Positions 1 through 6,253 are shown, numbered from the stretch's first letter. The stretch is DNA of 6,262 nucleotides from Candidatus Sulfotelmatobacter sp. (GCA_030037575.1 JASHRB010000060.1:1-6262); one strand, 5' to 3'. Program-made: numbers and translations. Notes: a model not told the origin generated them from the letters alone.

Positions 1-12
1 TAGCTAGGCGGT

Positions 13-429
13 GTGCCTGCCGCGCGCCCGAAACTGGTTATAAGTGGCAGTTCAGCTCCAGGTGGAGGGTCGTGGGCGGCTGCCCAACTAGAAGTAGGAG
101 ACATTCTTGTCTATCTCTGTGAAGCGCAGGGTATAAGTGCTACAGAAGTGAAAAAGCCAGGCTTCGTTGTCTACGATAGCGCGCCCATGGACGAGTTTCA
201 CGACCGCATCCGTCGCTGCCTTTCCTTTCTTGGGGCACGTACTTGGCTTACTTGGGTGTCGCGCTTCGATGAAGAATGGCATCTAACCGACTTCGAAGTT
301 GTTTCACCCTACATCTCGCCGCATATCAATGAGCAAGGCGGTAGCTTCCCTTTGCAGCACCCGGCGCATTTCCCCCAAGGCCCTTACGGGTTCGCTGAGG
401 TTCTTGAATGCAGCGCGGCTTACAACTAA
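13..429 (+). CDS. Hypothetical protein, probably C-terminally truncated and fused to antisense sequence
   Basis: I do not recognise this 138-residue frame. It opens with GTG at 13, after an in-frame TAG at 1-3, and has no convincing ribosome binding site. Residues about 25-97 read like a genuine soluble protein, with mixed charge and a Trp/Cys-containing stretch (RRCLSFLGARTWLTWVSRF) followed by a run rich in D and E. From about nucleotide 304 to the stop at 427-429 the frame lies exactly antisense to a recognisable methyltransferase remnant, so the last 40 or so residues (rich in P, H, Q and F) are probably not native. The likely picture is a gene whose own 3' end was lost at a join near 300-310. 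No signal peptide or membrane segment is evident. It could also be chance; the function is unknown. Confidence 0.35.
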   Translation: MPAARPKLVISGSSAPGGGSWAAAQLEVGDILVYLCEAQGISATEVKKPGFVVYDSAPMDEFHDRIRRCLSFLGARTWLTWVSRFDEEWHLTDFEVVSPYISPHINEQGGSFPLQHPAHFPQGPYGFAEVLECSAAYN

Positions 430-610
430 AGTCGAAACTCCCGTTCTGTACTGGCAGAGCCGCTGCGTTGCCAACTTCGAACTGCGCTTCTACTCCCTCG
501 GCAGCAGCATTCCGGCGAGCAAGCTCGACAAAGGTCCTGCTGATATCGAGAGCATGCACTCGAAGGCCCCGTTTGGCCAGTTCAATCGCGAGAAATCCAG
601 GCCCGGCGTC
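304..610 (-). pseudogene. Remnant of a class I SAM-dependent methyltransferase, frameshifted and truncated at both ends
   Basis: Two minus-strand frames join into one methyltransferase core. The first (610 down to about 431) contains the SAM-binding motif I, GPGFLAIELAKRG. It then has the acidic strand-2 motif VHALDISRTFVELARRN and a motif II/III segment ending NAAALPVQNGSFD. The second frame (about 430 down to 304) continues with VVSRAAFKNLSEPVRALGEM, then RRVLQREATALLIDMRRD, the post-motif region typical of this family, and meets TGA at 304-306. The switch lies in the A-run at 428-430 and needs one extra base relative to an intact gene. The N-terminal region before GPG cannot be read in any single frame. 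The usual C-terminal extension after the DMRRD strand is absent. Family identity is good; substrate is unknown. The gene is not functional as shown. Confidence 0.72.
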
Positions 611-920
611 TTGTCGGGCGGATGTCCGGACAGGACTTACAGGCGCTCGTCCGTTTCTTCGTGAGACGCTGGAAGCTGCCCGAACAGGCCGGGTGGGCGA
701 GGCGGATTCGAAGCCTCCACGTCAGCCGGTGATCGCTTTTCGGATGTGGTCAGCTAGCGTCGCCCTTCAGGCTCGCCGCTTCTTCTGGGCCGCGAATGCG
801 ACTTTTCAGAAATGTACGACAGCGAGATGAGAGAGCCGCTCCAATTGGTGAAACAGGCGGCCGCCGCGCCACGCTATGATACGCAGAGTCGTATGCTCCT
901 CGCATGGAGTCTCCACCACA
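611..920. other. 310-nt stretch with no defensible gene
   Basis: Nothing here supports a gene. The minus strand may carry decayed 5' sequence of the neighbouring methyltransferase, but no frame keeps similarity. A minus-strand reading of about 40 codons ending in TAA near 640 (tail GQLPASHEETDERL) could be the end of a lost gene; I do not recognise it. The minus strand at about 690-780 also has a weak resemblance to a class II tRNA, with GGCGAG and CTCGCC ends and a TTCGAATCC segment, but no cloverleaf forms. A short inverted repeat, ATACG/CGTAT, occurs near 879-894. Confidence 0.5.
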
Positions 921-1401
921 ATGCTCGGTATTCGCACAGCGTCTGTTGAAGAAGTTCCCTCGCTGCTTGGAATGATTCTGGAATTTGCCACGTTCGAGAA
1001 GCTGCGCGAGGAAGTGAAGATCACGGAAGCCATCCTAGCGCGGGACGGATTCGGGGCTCCACCGCGGTTTCGCACTTTGATTGCCGAGTGGAATCGCCAG
1101 CCCGCAGGCTATGCCATCTGCTTTCCAGTCTACAGCACTTTTCTGGGCCCAGCGCCATTTCTAGAAGATGTTTATGTGCGCCCGCAATTCGCGATAAAGG
1201 GATCGGCAAGGCGCTGGCGGAGAAGTTGCGGCGATGGCGCTGCGAGAGGGATGCGGCGCGCTGCGCTGGGAAGTGCTTGCATGGAATCAGTCGGCTATTG
1301 ATTTCTATAAACGGCTCGGGGCGATTTTTCTCGATGATTGGAGGGCGGTATGCATCGAGGGGCAGGCACTACGAAGACTGGCGCAGCAAAGCAAGGCCTG
1401 A
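921..1401 (+). pseudogene. GNAT-family N-acetyltransferase interrupted by two single-base frame breaks
   Basis: Reading three plus frames in turn gives one complete GNAT protein of about 160 residues. Frame one (ATG 921 to about 1190) begins MLGIRTASVEEVPSLL and runs to the strand-4 segment FLEDVYVRPQF. Frame two (about 1191-1228) gives DKGIGKALAEKL, the acetyl-CoA pyrophosphate-binding R/Q-x-x-G-x-G/A motif. Frame three (about 1231 to TGA 1399-1401) gives AAMALREGCGALRWEVLAWN and then QSAIDFYKRLGAIFLDDW, the classic GNAT motif B. Each break is explained by one missing base: CC read as C near 1190 and GG read as G near 1229. The overall form resembles the diamine/spermidine N-acetyltransferase-like GNATs, but the substrate is not determined. 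ATG 921 is preferred over ATG 876 because the fold starts at IRTA; a GGAG lies 12 nt upstream. Sequencing error is a real alternative to gene decay. dinB starts 48 nt downstream. Confidence 0.85.
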
Positions 1402-1449
1402 TGGGGGCGAGAAGCGTAATTCTGGCCACCGCAAGAATATAGTGACCGT

Positions 1450-2517
1450 ATGGGTATCCGCAAAATCATCCACGTGGACATGGATGCGTTCTACGCCTCG
1501 GTGGAGCAGCGAGACGATCCCCAATTACGGGGCAAGCCTGTGATCGTCGCGTGGAAGGGCAATCGCTCGGTTGTCTGCGCCGCCTCGTACGAGGCCAGGG
1601 CTTTCGGCGTGCGTTCGGCCATGCCGGCCGTGCGAGCGGAACGCCTATGTCCCGCAGCCGTCTTCGTCGCTCCGGACTTCACCCGCTACCGGGCCATATC
1701 AAGGAGTGTGCGAGACATCTTCAAGCGTCATACCGACCTGATCGAGCCACTTTCACTCGATGAAGCGTATCTGGATGTGACCGAGAACAAGACCGGTTTG
1801 CCGACTGCAACATTGGTCGCGCGCACCATCCGTGAACAGATCCGCCAGGAATTAAGCCTTGCGGCCTCTGCCGGAGTGGCGCCTAACAAGTTCTTGGCCA
1901 AGCTGGCGTCAGATTGGCGGAAGCCCGATGGACTTTTTGTGATCCAACCGGAAGAGGTAAACAGTTTTCTGCTGCCGGTTGCGGTCGGACGACTGCCTGG
2001 AGTCGGGCAAGTCAACCAGGAGAAATTAGCAAAACTTGGAATCAAAACTGTCGGCGAACTACGAAGTCTGGAGCGAGCCAAGCTTGAAGAGCAATTTGGC
2101 CGCTATGGTGTGCGCCTACACGAACTCGCTCGCGGCATCGATGAAAGTCCGGTGGTTCCCGACCGACCCACAAAATCCATGTCGGTCGAGGATACGTTCC
2201 CGGAGGATCTACTCCTGGCAGAAACCGAACCAATGATCCGATACCTGGCAGAAAAGTTGTGGTCCGCATCGCGCAAGGAATCGCGTGTGCCAGGGACCGT
2301 CGTTCTCAAACTGAAAACGAAGGAGTTCAGAATCTTTACCCGCAGCTACACGCCAGATCATGTACTGTCGTCCTTTGACCAACTGACGAAGATTGTCCTG
2401 AAGCTGCGAGACAGAGTCGACTTGGGCCCGCAGCAGCGTTATCGGTTAGTGGGCGTGGGCCTCAGCAATTTTCGCGAGGCAGAAGAAACGACGGGACAGC
2501 CCACACTGTTCGAGTGA
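1450..2517 (+). CDS. dinB: DNA polymerase IV (Y-family translesion polymerase)
   Basis: This is an intact 355-residue Y-family polymerase of normal length, which copies past damaged template bases in the cytoplasm. The palm opens with HVDMDAFYASVEQ; D10 is the first catalytic acid and Y15 sits at the steric-gate position. The second acidic pair, D104-E105, lies in SLDEAYLDVT. The conserved SAGVAPNKFLAKLASD segment follows at 140-155. A helix-hairpin-helix-type thumb motif, LPGVGQVNQEKLAKLGIKT, is at 182-200. The little finger occupies roughly 240-340. The C-terminus ends GQPTLFE, matching the Q-x-x-L-F beta-clamp-binding peptide, so processivity through the sliding clamp is expected. The ribosome binding site is weak; a TATAGT at 1438-1443 would make a near-leaderless transcript, but no matching -35 is seen. 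I see no recognisable SOS operator. The gene is convergent with the VOC gene, with 5 nt between stops. Confidence 0.97.
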   Translation: MGIRKIIHVDMDAFYASVEQRDDPQLRGKPVIVAWKGNRSVVCAASYEARAFGVRSAMPAVRAERLCPAAVFVAPDFTRYRAISRSVRDIFKRHTDLIEPLSLDEAYLDVTENKTGLPTATLVARTIREQIRQELSLAASAGVAPNKFLAKLASDWRKPDGLFVIQPEEVNSFLLPVAVGRLPGVGQVNQEKLAKLGIKTVGELRSLERAKLEEQFGRYGVRLHELARGIDESPVVPDRPTKSMSVEDTFPEDLLLAETEPMIRYLAEKLWSASRKESRVPGTVVLKLKTKEFRIFTRSYTPDHVLSSFDQLTKIVLKLRDRVDLGPQQRYRLVGVGLSNFREAEETTGQPTLFE

Positions 2518-2522
2518 TTGCC

Positions 2523-3023
2523 TCAGTCAGCGGCGGCTGTGCTCGGCGGCAGCTCCTTCATCATTTCCTCCATCCCTTTCCTCATTTCCTTCGCCGTGGG
2601 CTCCGCCTTGTGGGTCCCGACCATCCAGCTATAGCCATCCGGATCGACAATGGTACCGCAGCGATCACCCCAAAACATGTCCATCACCGGGCCTTGTGGG
2701 CTTGCGCCGAGCTTGGTCGCTTTTTCCACGATCTTATCCACGTTCTCCACGTAAATGTACAGGCTCACAGGAGAGGCGCCGACACTCTTGGCGGTCCGTC
2801 TTCCCATCGCCGGGCTCTCGGGTCCGAGCATCAGGGTTGTGTCCCGCAGCGTGAGTTCGGCATGGACCGGCTTTCCGTTAGGCCCGTTCATGACGCCGCG
2901 TTTCGCGAAGCCAAAGGCCTTTTGATAGAAGCTCACCGCAGCCGGAATGTCAGAGACGGTGAGAGCGGCGGAGACAGCGCTATACTGCTTCCTGTTGAGC
3001 GGATCGATTTTCTTCTTTGCCAT
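2523..3023 (-). CDS. VOC-family (glyoxalase/bleomycin-resistance-like, PhnB-type) protein
   Basis: This 166-residue protein has two beta-alpha-beta-beta-beta repeats of the vicinal oxygen chelate fold. Repeat one covers about 13-68 (SAALTVSDIPAAVSFYQKAF, then HAELTLRDTTLMLG). Repeat two covers about 84-138 (VSLYIYVENVDKIVEKATKL, then GTIVDPDGYSWMVGTHK). The tail TAKEMRKGMEEMMKE matches the helical end of PhnB-like VOC proteins. The position usually held by an N-terminal metal-binding His is S or Y here (KQYSAVSAAL), so metal binding may differ. ATG 3021-3023 is chosen because it is preceded at 4 nt by a strong AAAGGAG (complement of 3028-3034); a longer reading back to 3089 is unlikely. The substrate is unknown; these proteins are often misnamed 3-demethylubiquinone methyltransferases. 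It converges on dinB and is divergent from the dehydrogenase. Confidence 0.9.
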   Translation of the reverse strand: MAKKKIDPLNRKQYSAVSAALTVSDIPAAVSFYQKAFGFAKRGVMNGPNGKPVHAELTLRDTTLMLGPESPAMGRRTAKSVGASPVSLYIYVENVDKIVEKATKLGASPQGPVMDMFWGDRCGTIVDPDGYSWMVGTHKAEPTAKEMRKGMEEMMKELPPSTAAAD

Positions 3024-3046
3024 AAGTCTCCTTTCGTGCGGCAGAT

Positions 3047-3052
3047 ATTGTA
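3047..3052 (-). promoter_or_regulatory. Candidate -10 element for the VOC gene
   Basis: The minus strand reads TACAAT, one mismatch from the consensus -10, about 23 nt upstream of the VOC start codon. No convincing -35 hexamer lies 16-18 nt further upstream, so this is weak. Confidence 0.25.
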
Positions 3053-3437
3053 GCGAAAAGCGATGAACGCCGCACGCGGCCAAGCACAAGCCGTGCGCAC
3101 ACTTTGTCAGGCGGGAGAAGCTTTAGGACAAGTGCGCCGATCGCCGCTGGCTCGTGCTCGGCGGCAGCCGCCCAGAGGGTATACGACCGTTCCAATCTGC
3201 ATTGAGTGGGCTCTGAGTCTTGCTGCTGCCGGAACAGCTCAACCTGTTGCCGGCGGCCTTCGTCGAAACCAGGGCGTATCTGTGGATCCGGAATGGCTCA
3301 GTCGTTTGTCGCAGTCGGAGATAGGTTCCATCGAGCGCACTCTGAGCAGGTGTCTGAGCCGGTTCGGATTTTGAAACCGCCGTACGTTCGCGTGAATCTA
3401 AATCCGAAAATGGTGTAATTCATCTGGGGATCGGCAG
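3053..3437. other. Divergent intergenic region without a recognisable gene
   Basis: This region separates the divergent VOC and dehydrogenase genes. Short open frames exist on both strands (for example about 100 plus-strand codons at 3063-3374), but their translations are arginine-rich, show no family resemblance and have no ribosome binding site. I see no tandem repeats, tRNA or intrinsic terminator. A TTGAAA at 3371-3376 could be a -35 for the dehydrogenase, but the -10 at the expected distance is poor. Confidence 0.5.
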
Positions 3438-4181
3438 ATGACAACTACTCCTCTCACCGCGCTAATCACTGGAGGAACGAGCGGAATCGGCCGTGCGACA
3501 GCCAACAAACTGGCGCAGCTTGGCATTTACGTTTTGGTTGTGGGCCGCAGCACCGAGCGCGGAAAAAGCACCCTCGACCAAATTCGTGCAACCGGAGGCA
3601 AAGCGGATTTTATTGCTTCTGATCTTCGAGACGCAGCCAGCGCACGGCAAGTGGCGAAGAAGGCGATCGAACTCGGAAACGGCCATGTGGATGTTCTGAT
3701 CAACAATGCTGGGATCTATCCCTTCGGTCCCACGCATGAAATGACGGAAGAACAGTTTGATCGCGTCTTTGCTCTCAATGTGAAGGCGCCGTATTTCCTG
3801 GTCGCTGAACTTGCTCCACTAATGGCGAAACGAGGAAAAGGCGCAATTGTGAATCTGTCGACCATGGCAGCCGACTACGGGTCGCCGGGAATGAGCCTGT
3901 ATGGTTCAAGTAAGGCTGCGGTTAATCTTTTGACTAAGACTTGGACCGCTGAATATGGACCGAAGGGTGTCCGCGTGAATGCAATTAGCCCGGGACCCAC
4001 CCGCACCGAAGGCACGAATGCAATGGGCGAGGGCCTTGCGCAGCTAGCCGCCCAGGGACCGGCGGGCCGTCCAGCCACAGCCGACGAAATCGCGGAGGCA
4101 ATCGTCTTCTTGGCAACAGATCGGGCCAGCTTCATCTACGGCGCTAAGCTCGCCGTAGATGGAGGGCGCACCGCAATCTGA
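3438..4181 (+). CDS. Short-chain dehydrogenase/reductase (classical SDR, NAD(P)-dependent)
   Basis: This is an intact 247-residue classical SDR, a soluble NAD(P)-dependent oxidoreductase of the 3-oxoacyl-ACP reductase (FabG)-like size class. The Rossmann dinucleotide motif TGGTSGIG is at 11-18. An Arg after strand 2 (GRS, R37) suggests NADP(H). NNAG is at 89-92, the structural Asn of the tetrad at N114, and Y155-x-x-x-K159 in YGSSK is catalytic. The residue 13 before the catalytic Tyr, normally Ser, is T142 in NLSTMAADYG; S141 sits next to it. The proline-glycine cofactor motif SPGPTRT is at 184-190, and the end AKLAVDGGR is typical. A TGGGGA ribosome binding site lies 7 nt upstream of ATG 3438. 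The substrate cannot be assigned. A peroxiredoxin remnant begins 70 nt downstream on the same strand. Confidence 0.95.
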   Translation: MTTTPLTALITGGTSGIGRATANKLAQLGIYVLVVGRSTERGKSTLDQIRATGGKADFIASDLRDAASARQVAKKAIELGNGHVDVLINNAGIYPFGPTHEMTEEQFDRVFALNVKAPYFLVAELAPLMAKRGKGAIVNLSTMAADYGSPGMSLYGSSKAAVNLLTKTWTAEYGPKGVRVNAISPGPTRTEGTNAMGEGLAQLAAQGPAGRPATADEIAEAIVFLATDRASFIYGAKLAVDGGRTAI

Positions 4182-4251
4182 AGTAAAATTGCAAAATCGG
4201 CCTTGCGATACTTCTTCGATCCTGAGTTCCGCGCTACAGAAGGGGAAGACA

Positions 4252-4512
4252 ATGGCAAGTCTTCGACAACGACTGGACAAATTTAAGAAATCGATTGAGT
4301 CCGGAGCTCCACCATACAACGCGCCGCACGAAGCAATCGAGGCCATGTATCGCGCGCCACCGCCCAGCTCAAAGCCACAGGAATTGAAGAGCGAGCGTTG
4401 AAGGTTGGCGACCGCGCCCCGAGCTTCACCTTATTCAATCAGGATCAGGTACAGATGCTCGCCGGTTGACAGTAAGACGATTGTCTCGAGAGGAGCAGGA
4501 AGCGGTAGTTGG
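4252..4512 (+). pseudogene. N-terminal remnant of an AhpC/TSA-type (peroxiredoxin-like) thiol peroxidase, frameshifted
   Basis: From ATG 4252 (GGGGA at 4242-4246, 5 nt upstream) the frame gives MASLRQRLDKFKKSIESGAP and continues to HEAIEAMYR. It then leaves frame at the CGCGCG run 4351-4356, ending at TGA 4399-4401. Moving two bases restores the family sequence: RATAQLKATGIEERALKVGD, then RAPSFTLFNQDQ, the start of the thioredoxin-fold peroxiredoxin domain, with a stop at 4467-4469. A third stretch back in the first frame (4462-4512, PVDSKTIVSRGAGSGSW) resembles the loop before the FYRGxWCPYC active site. The catalytic Cys region is not found, so no active enzyme is encoded. Intact members remove peroxides in the cytoplasm. 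The break looks like a dinucleotide (CG) expansion. The remnant follows the SDR by 70 nt and may once have been cotranscribed with it. Confidence 0.75.
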
Positions 4513-4520
4513 CGCGAGCT

Positions 4521-4875
4521 TCATTTTGCTGACACAAGGTGCCGAACTTTAGGACCTTCCTTAGTGTATTGATACAGTAGTTCTTCCAACTCACGATCGG
4601 CCTGCGTGAATCGCTCATGCCGGCGAAGATGTTCACCCCATGAGCTTACGATCAATGCCTCGACATAGCGACTAGCATTCTCGAGGTCATGGTAAATGTT
4701 CCATGGCGACGCCTTATCGCGACGTCGAATTCTCGCACCGCGCCTGACGCATTCTCGGGAGGCACGTCGTACTCGACGCTTACCAGCACTGGCCCCGTGT
4801 CGTCACCGGCAGCGAGTCCCATCGCGGCTTAGGTCCGGGCCGGCGCAACCATTCGGTGAATTCTGTCGTTGCCAT
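4521..4875 (-). pseudogene. C-terminal remnant of an MFS transporter (EntS-like/DUF894-type), frameshifted
   Basis: Joined minus-strand frames give the cytoplasmic tail seen after the last membrane helix in EntS-like MFS exporters. About 4822-4704 reads GDDTGPVLVSVEYDVPPENA, then a short stretch ending AIRRRHG. About 4703-4521 reads WNIYHDLENASRYVEALIVS, then SWGEHLRRHERFTQADRELE, and ends KVRHLVSAK with TGA at 4521-4523. The order (GPVLV-VEY, RRR, Y-E, SW-EHLR-H-R-T-AD, VRHL) matches this family. At the second junction about a dozen bases, encoding the usual residues between RRR and W, seem to be missing, which favours true decay over sequencing error. An ATG at 4873-4875 opens a third frame (MATTEFTEWLRR) that may be the preceding part. 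All transmembrane helices are absent. It begins 11 nt after the BcsC-like stop on the same strand. Confidence 0.72.
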
Positions 4876-4886
4876 GCGCCCCTTAT

Positions 4887-5798
4887 TCATTGAATTCCAA
4901 ACGGCGGATCGCCTTTCCAGTCCGGAATGGAGTTGGGATGCAGGTCGGTGTCAGTGGGCAAACTGTGGACCAGGAATTTGATGGAGAATCCAATCGATTG
5001 CATGGCATAGTTGCGCGCATTATTCGCCGCCGCGAAGGTTTCGAAATATGCGTGGGGCGCGATGCGGTAGCCCAGCCGTGCCGAGACATCGTAGGCGGGT
5101 CCGGTGTGGGTCGAACGGCTATAGAAACCCTGAGGGGGCAGGCCCGCACCCGCCGAAGTCGGATAGAACGGAGAGCTATCCAGCGAAATGTATTGCACGC
5201 CCGCACTGGCGCGGATTTGATATTCAAAACGTCTATGACGGGCGAACCATGAGATCGGTATGGAGACCAGCCCGAACTGCTGAGGACTGAAGTATCCGCC
5301 TTGCCCCAGCGAGAAGTACTGCAGATTCTTGTCGTAGTGCATGCCGCTCACATTCCCGCCGACCGTCAGCCCCTGCACAATTTGGCCATAGAGTCCTGCA
5401 CTGCCCCCGGCTTCCCAGTTGTTGGCCACGTTCTTTCCCTGCAGGAATCCGCCGCTGGCGGTGACATAGCCGCCCAGGCGGCTGTAATGGCCGTTGGCCG
5501 ATGGGCCCCATTTGAATTGGAACGACCCTGTGTTGGAAGCGACGCCGCCCCACACTATGCCCGTACCTGGATCACGTACGCCGGCATAAGAGAGCAGGCT
5601 GTCCTGGACATTCTCCCGCACCGCCATAAACGTGAATGGCCCGTTGAGTGGACGAAAGCGAAGGCCGCCGGTGAAGTTCGCAACGGGAAATCCCTGCGGA
5701 GAAGTTCCAAAGGCCAATCCGAATGCATTCGTCGATATCTGTCCTTCTCCCGCAAAACCGAGCGCGGTTTGCTCGCCGAACGTTGCTCCTTGCGGCAA
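4887..5798 (-). CDS. bcsC: BcsC-type cellulose synthase outer-membrane subunit, C-terminal barrel fragment
   Basis: This 303-residue frame matches the C-terminal beta-barrel domain of BcsC, which exports cellulose across the outer membrane; full-length proteins exceed 1000 residues and start with TPR repeats. Diagnostic segments are NVQDSLLSYAGVRDPGTG (63-80), WGGVASNTGSF (83-93), HYDKNLQYFSLGQGGYFSPQ (154-173), and a final strand NARNYAMQSIGFSIKF. Alternating polar and aromatic residues fit transmembrane beta strands. TTG 5798 is only a nominal start: similarity continues upstream to about 5867 (GTPSGSSTLRLGTLPQG), where TGA at 5868-5870 closes the frame. The TPR part is not in the window, so this is a 5'-truncated gene. 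Without a signal peptide the product would not reach the outer membrane. No bcsA, bcsB or bcsZ is nearby. An MFS remnant follows 11 nt downstream on the same strand. Confidence 0.85.
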   Translation of the reverse strand: MPQGATFGEQTALGFAGEGQISTNAFGLAFGTSPQGFPVANFTGGLRFRPLNGPFTFMAVRENVQDSLLSYAGVRDPGTGIVWGGVASNTGSFQFKWGPSANGHYSRLGGYVTASGGFLQGKNVANNWEAGGSAGLYGQIVQGLTVGGNVSGMHYDKNLQYFSLGQGGYFSPQQFGLVSIPISWFARHRRFEYQIRASAGVQYISLDSSPFYPTSAGAGLPPQGFYSRSTHTGPAYDVSARLGYRIAPHAYFETFAAANNARNYAMQSIGFSIKFLVHSLPTDTDLHPNSIPDWKGDPPFGIQ

Positions 5799-5956
5799 TG
5801 TACCCAGACGGAGGGTAGAACTGCCGCTCGGCGTACCGCTAATGGTTCCTATCGTTTTTCCCGCTGTTCAGCGGCGCCGCCACTACGCCGGATCCAACTC
5901 ATTGATTTTACAGGTGCATTGTCCTCGATTGCGGGCGAAAAATACGGAACCCCAGA

Positions 5957-5962
5957 TATAAT
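5957..5962 (+). promoter_or_regulatory. Candidate -10 element for the 6032 gene
   Basis: A perfect TATAAT lies about 70 nt upstream of the TTG start at 6032. The -35 at 16-18 nt spacing is poor; a TTGCGG at 5929-5934 is 22 nt away, too far for a normal sigma-70 promoter. It would give a leader of roughly 60 nt. The BcsC-like fragment is on the other strand, so a promoter is needed somewhere here. Confidence 0.35.
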
Positions 5963-6031
5963 GAGATGCGAGGTTCAGATGGCAGAATGCGTTCCCAGAT
6001 GGCTTTTTCCCCCGAACACTGAGGGCAAACT

Positions 6032-6253
6032 TTGAATACAGACAAGACAATTCGCAGGGTTCGAAAACCGGAACAGCAAGAGGCGGAAACCTATCGTTAC
6101 TGGCAAAGCTTGCCGGTCGGGGCACGACTCTCTGCCGTCTGGGATGTTAGCGCGGCCGCTTATGCGTTTGCCGCTGCTTACAACGGAGCTTGGTTCAATG
6201 ATGCCGGAAGACCTCAAAGAGCTGTTACGCGCATTCAACGATCACGCAGTTAA
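6032..6253 (+). CDS. Small hypothetical protein upstream of a probable nucleotidyltransferase gene
   Basis: This 73-residue protein starts at TTG 6032, with GAGGG at 6021-6025 six nt upstream. It is basic at both ends (TIRRVRKPEQQ; RPQRAVTRIQRSRS), with a middle containing TYRYWQSLPVGARLSAVWDV and an Ala/Tyr-rich segment. There is no signal peptide; the Ala-rich centre is too short and polar to be a clear membrane helix. From memory of similar loci, small proteins with the pattern YRYWQS.P...R and an RIQR-like end tend to sit directly before nucleotidyltransferase-fold genes. I treat that as inference. The next gene begins within its last 56 nt in another frame, so the two are probably translationally coupled. 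It may be the small partner of a two-gene module; its biochemical role is unknown. Confidence 0.72.
   Translation: MNTDKTIRRVRKPEQQEAETYRYWQSLPVGARLSAVWDVSAAAYAFAAAYNGAWFNDAGRPQRAVTRIQRSRS

Noticed and set aside
806..1075. 89-codon minus-strand open frame
   Set aside because: It overlaps the conserved N-terminal part of the GNAT gene on the other strand and is Ser/Arg-rich without motifs.
1402..1449. Possible SOS operator or promoter before dinB
   Set aside because: Only a TATAGT at 1438-1443 is visible; there is no -35 and no palindrome resembling a known LexA box.
2514..3053. 179-codon plus-strand open frame rich in His and Arg
   Set aside because: It is the antisense shadow of the VOC gene, which has a clear fold and ribosome binding site.
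3063..3374. About 100 plus-strand codons in the divergent intergenic region
   Set aside because: Arginine-rich composition, no ribosome binding site and no recognisable motif.
4445..4636. 63-codon minus-strand open frame
   Set aside because: It is an off-frame reading of the MFS remnant and peroxiredoxin remnant; the neighbouring frame carries the family motifs.
4696..4893. 65-codon plus-strand open frame rich in Arg
   Set aside because: It is antisense to the MFS transporter remnant.
4869..5252. 127-codon plus-strand open frame
   Set aside because: Antisense to the BcsC barrel; no motif.
5301..6035. 244-codon plus-strand open frame
   Set aside because: It is antisense to the well-supported BcsC barrel and its translation has no family resemblance.
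5883..6238. Two minus-strand open frames opposite the small terminal gene
   Set aside because: Cys/Ser-rich composition with no ribosome binding site; the plus strand has a better start and a coherent coupled neighbour.
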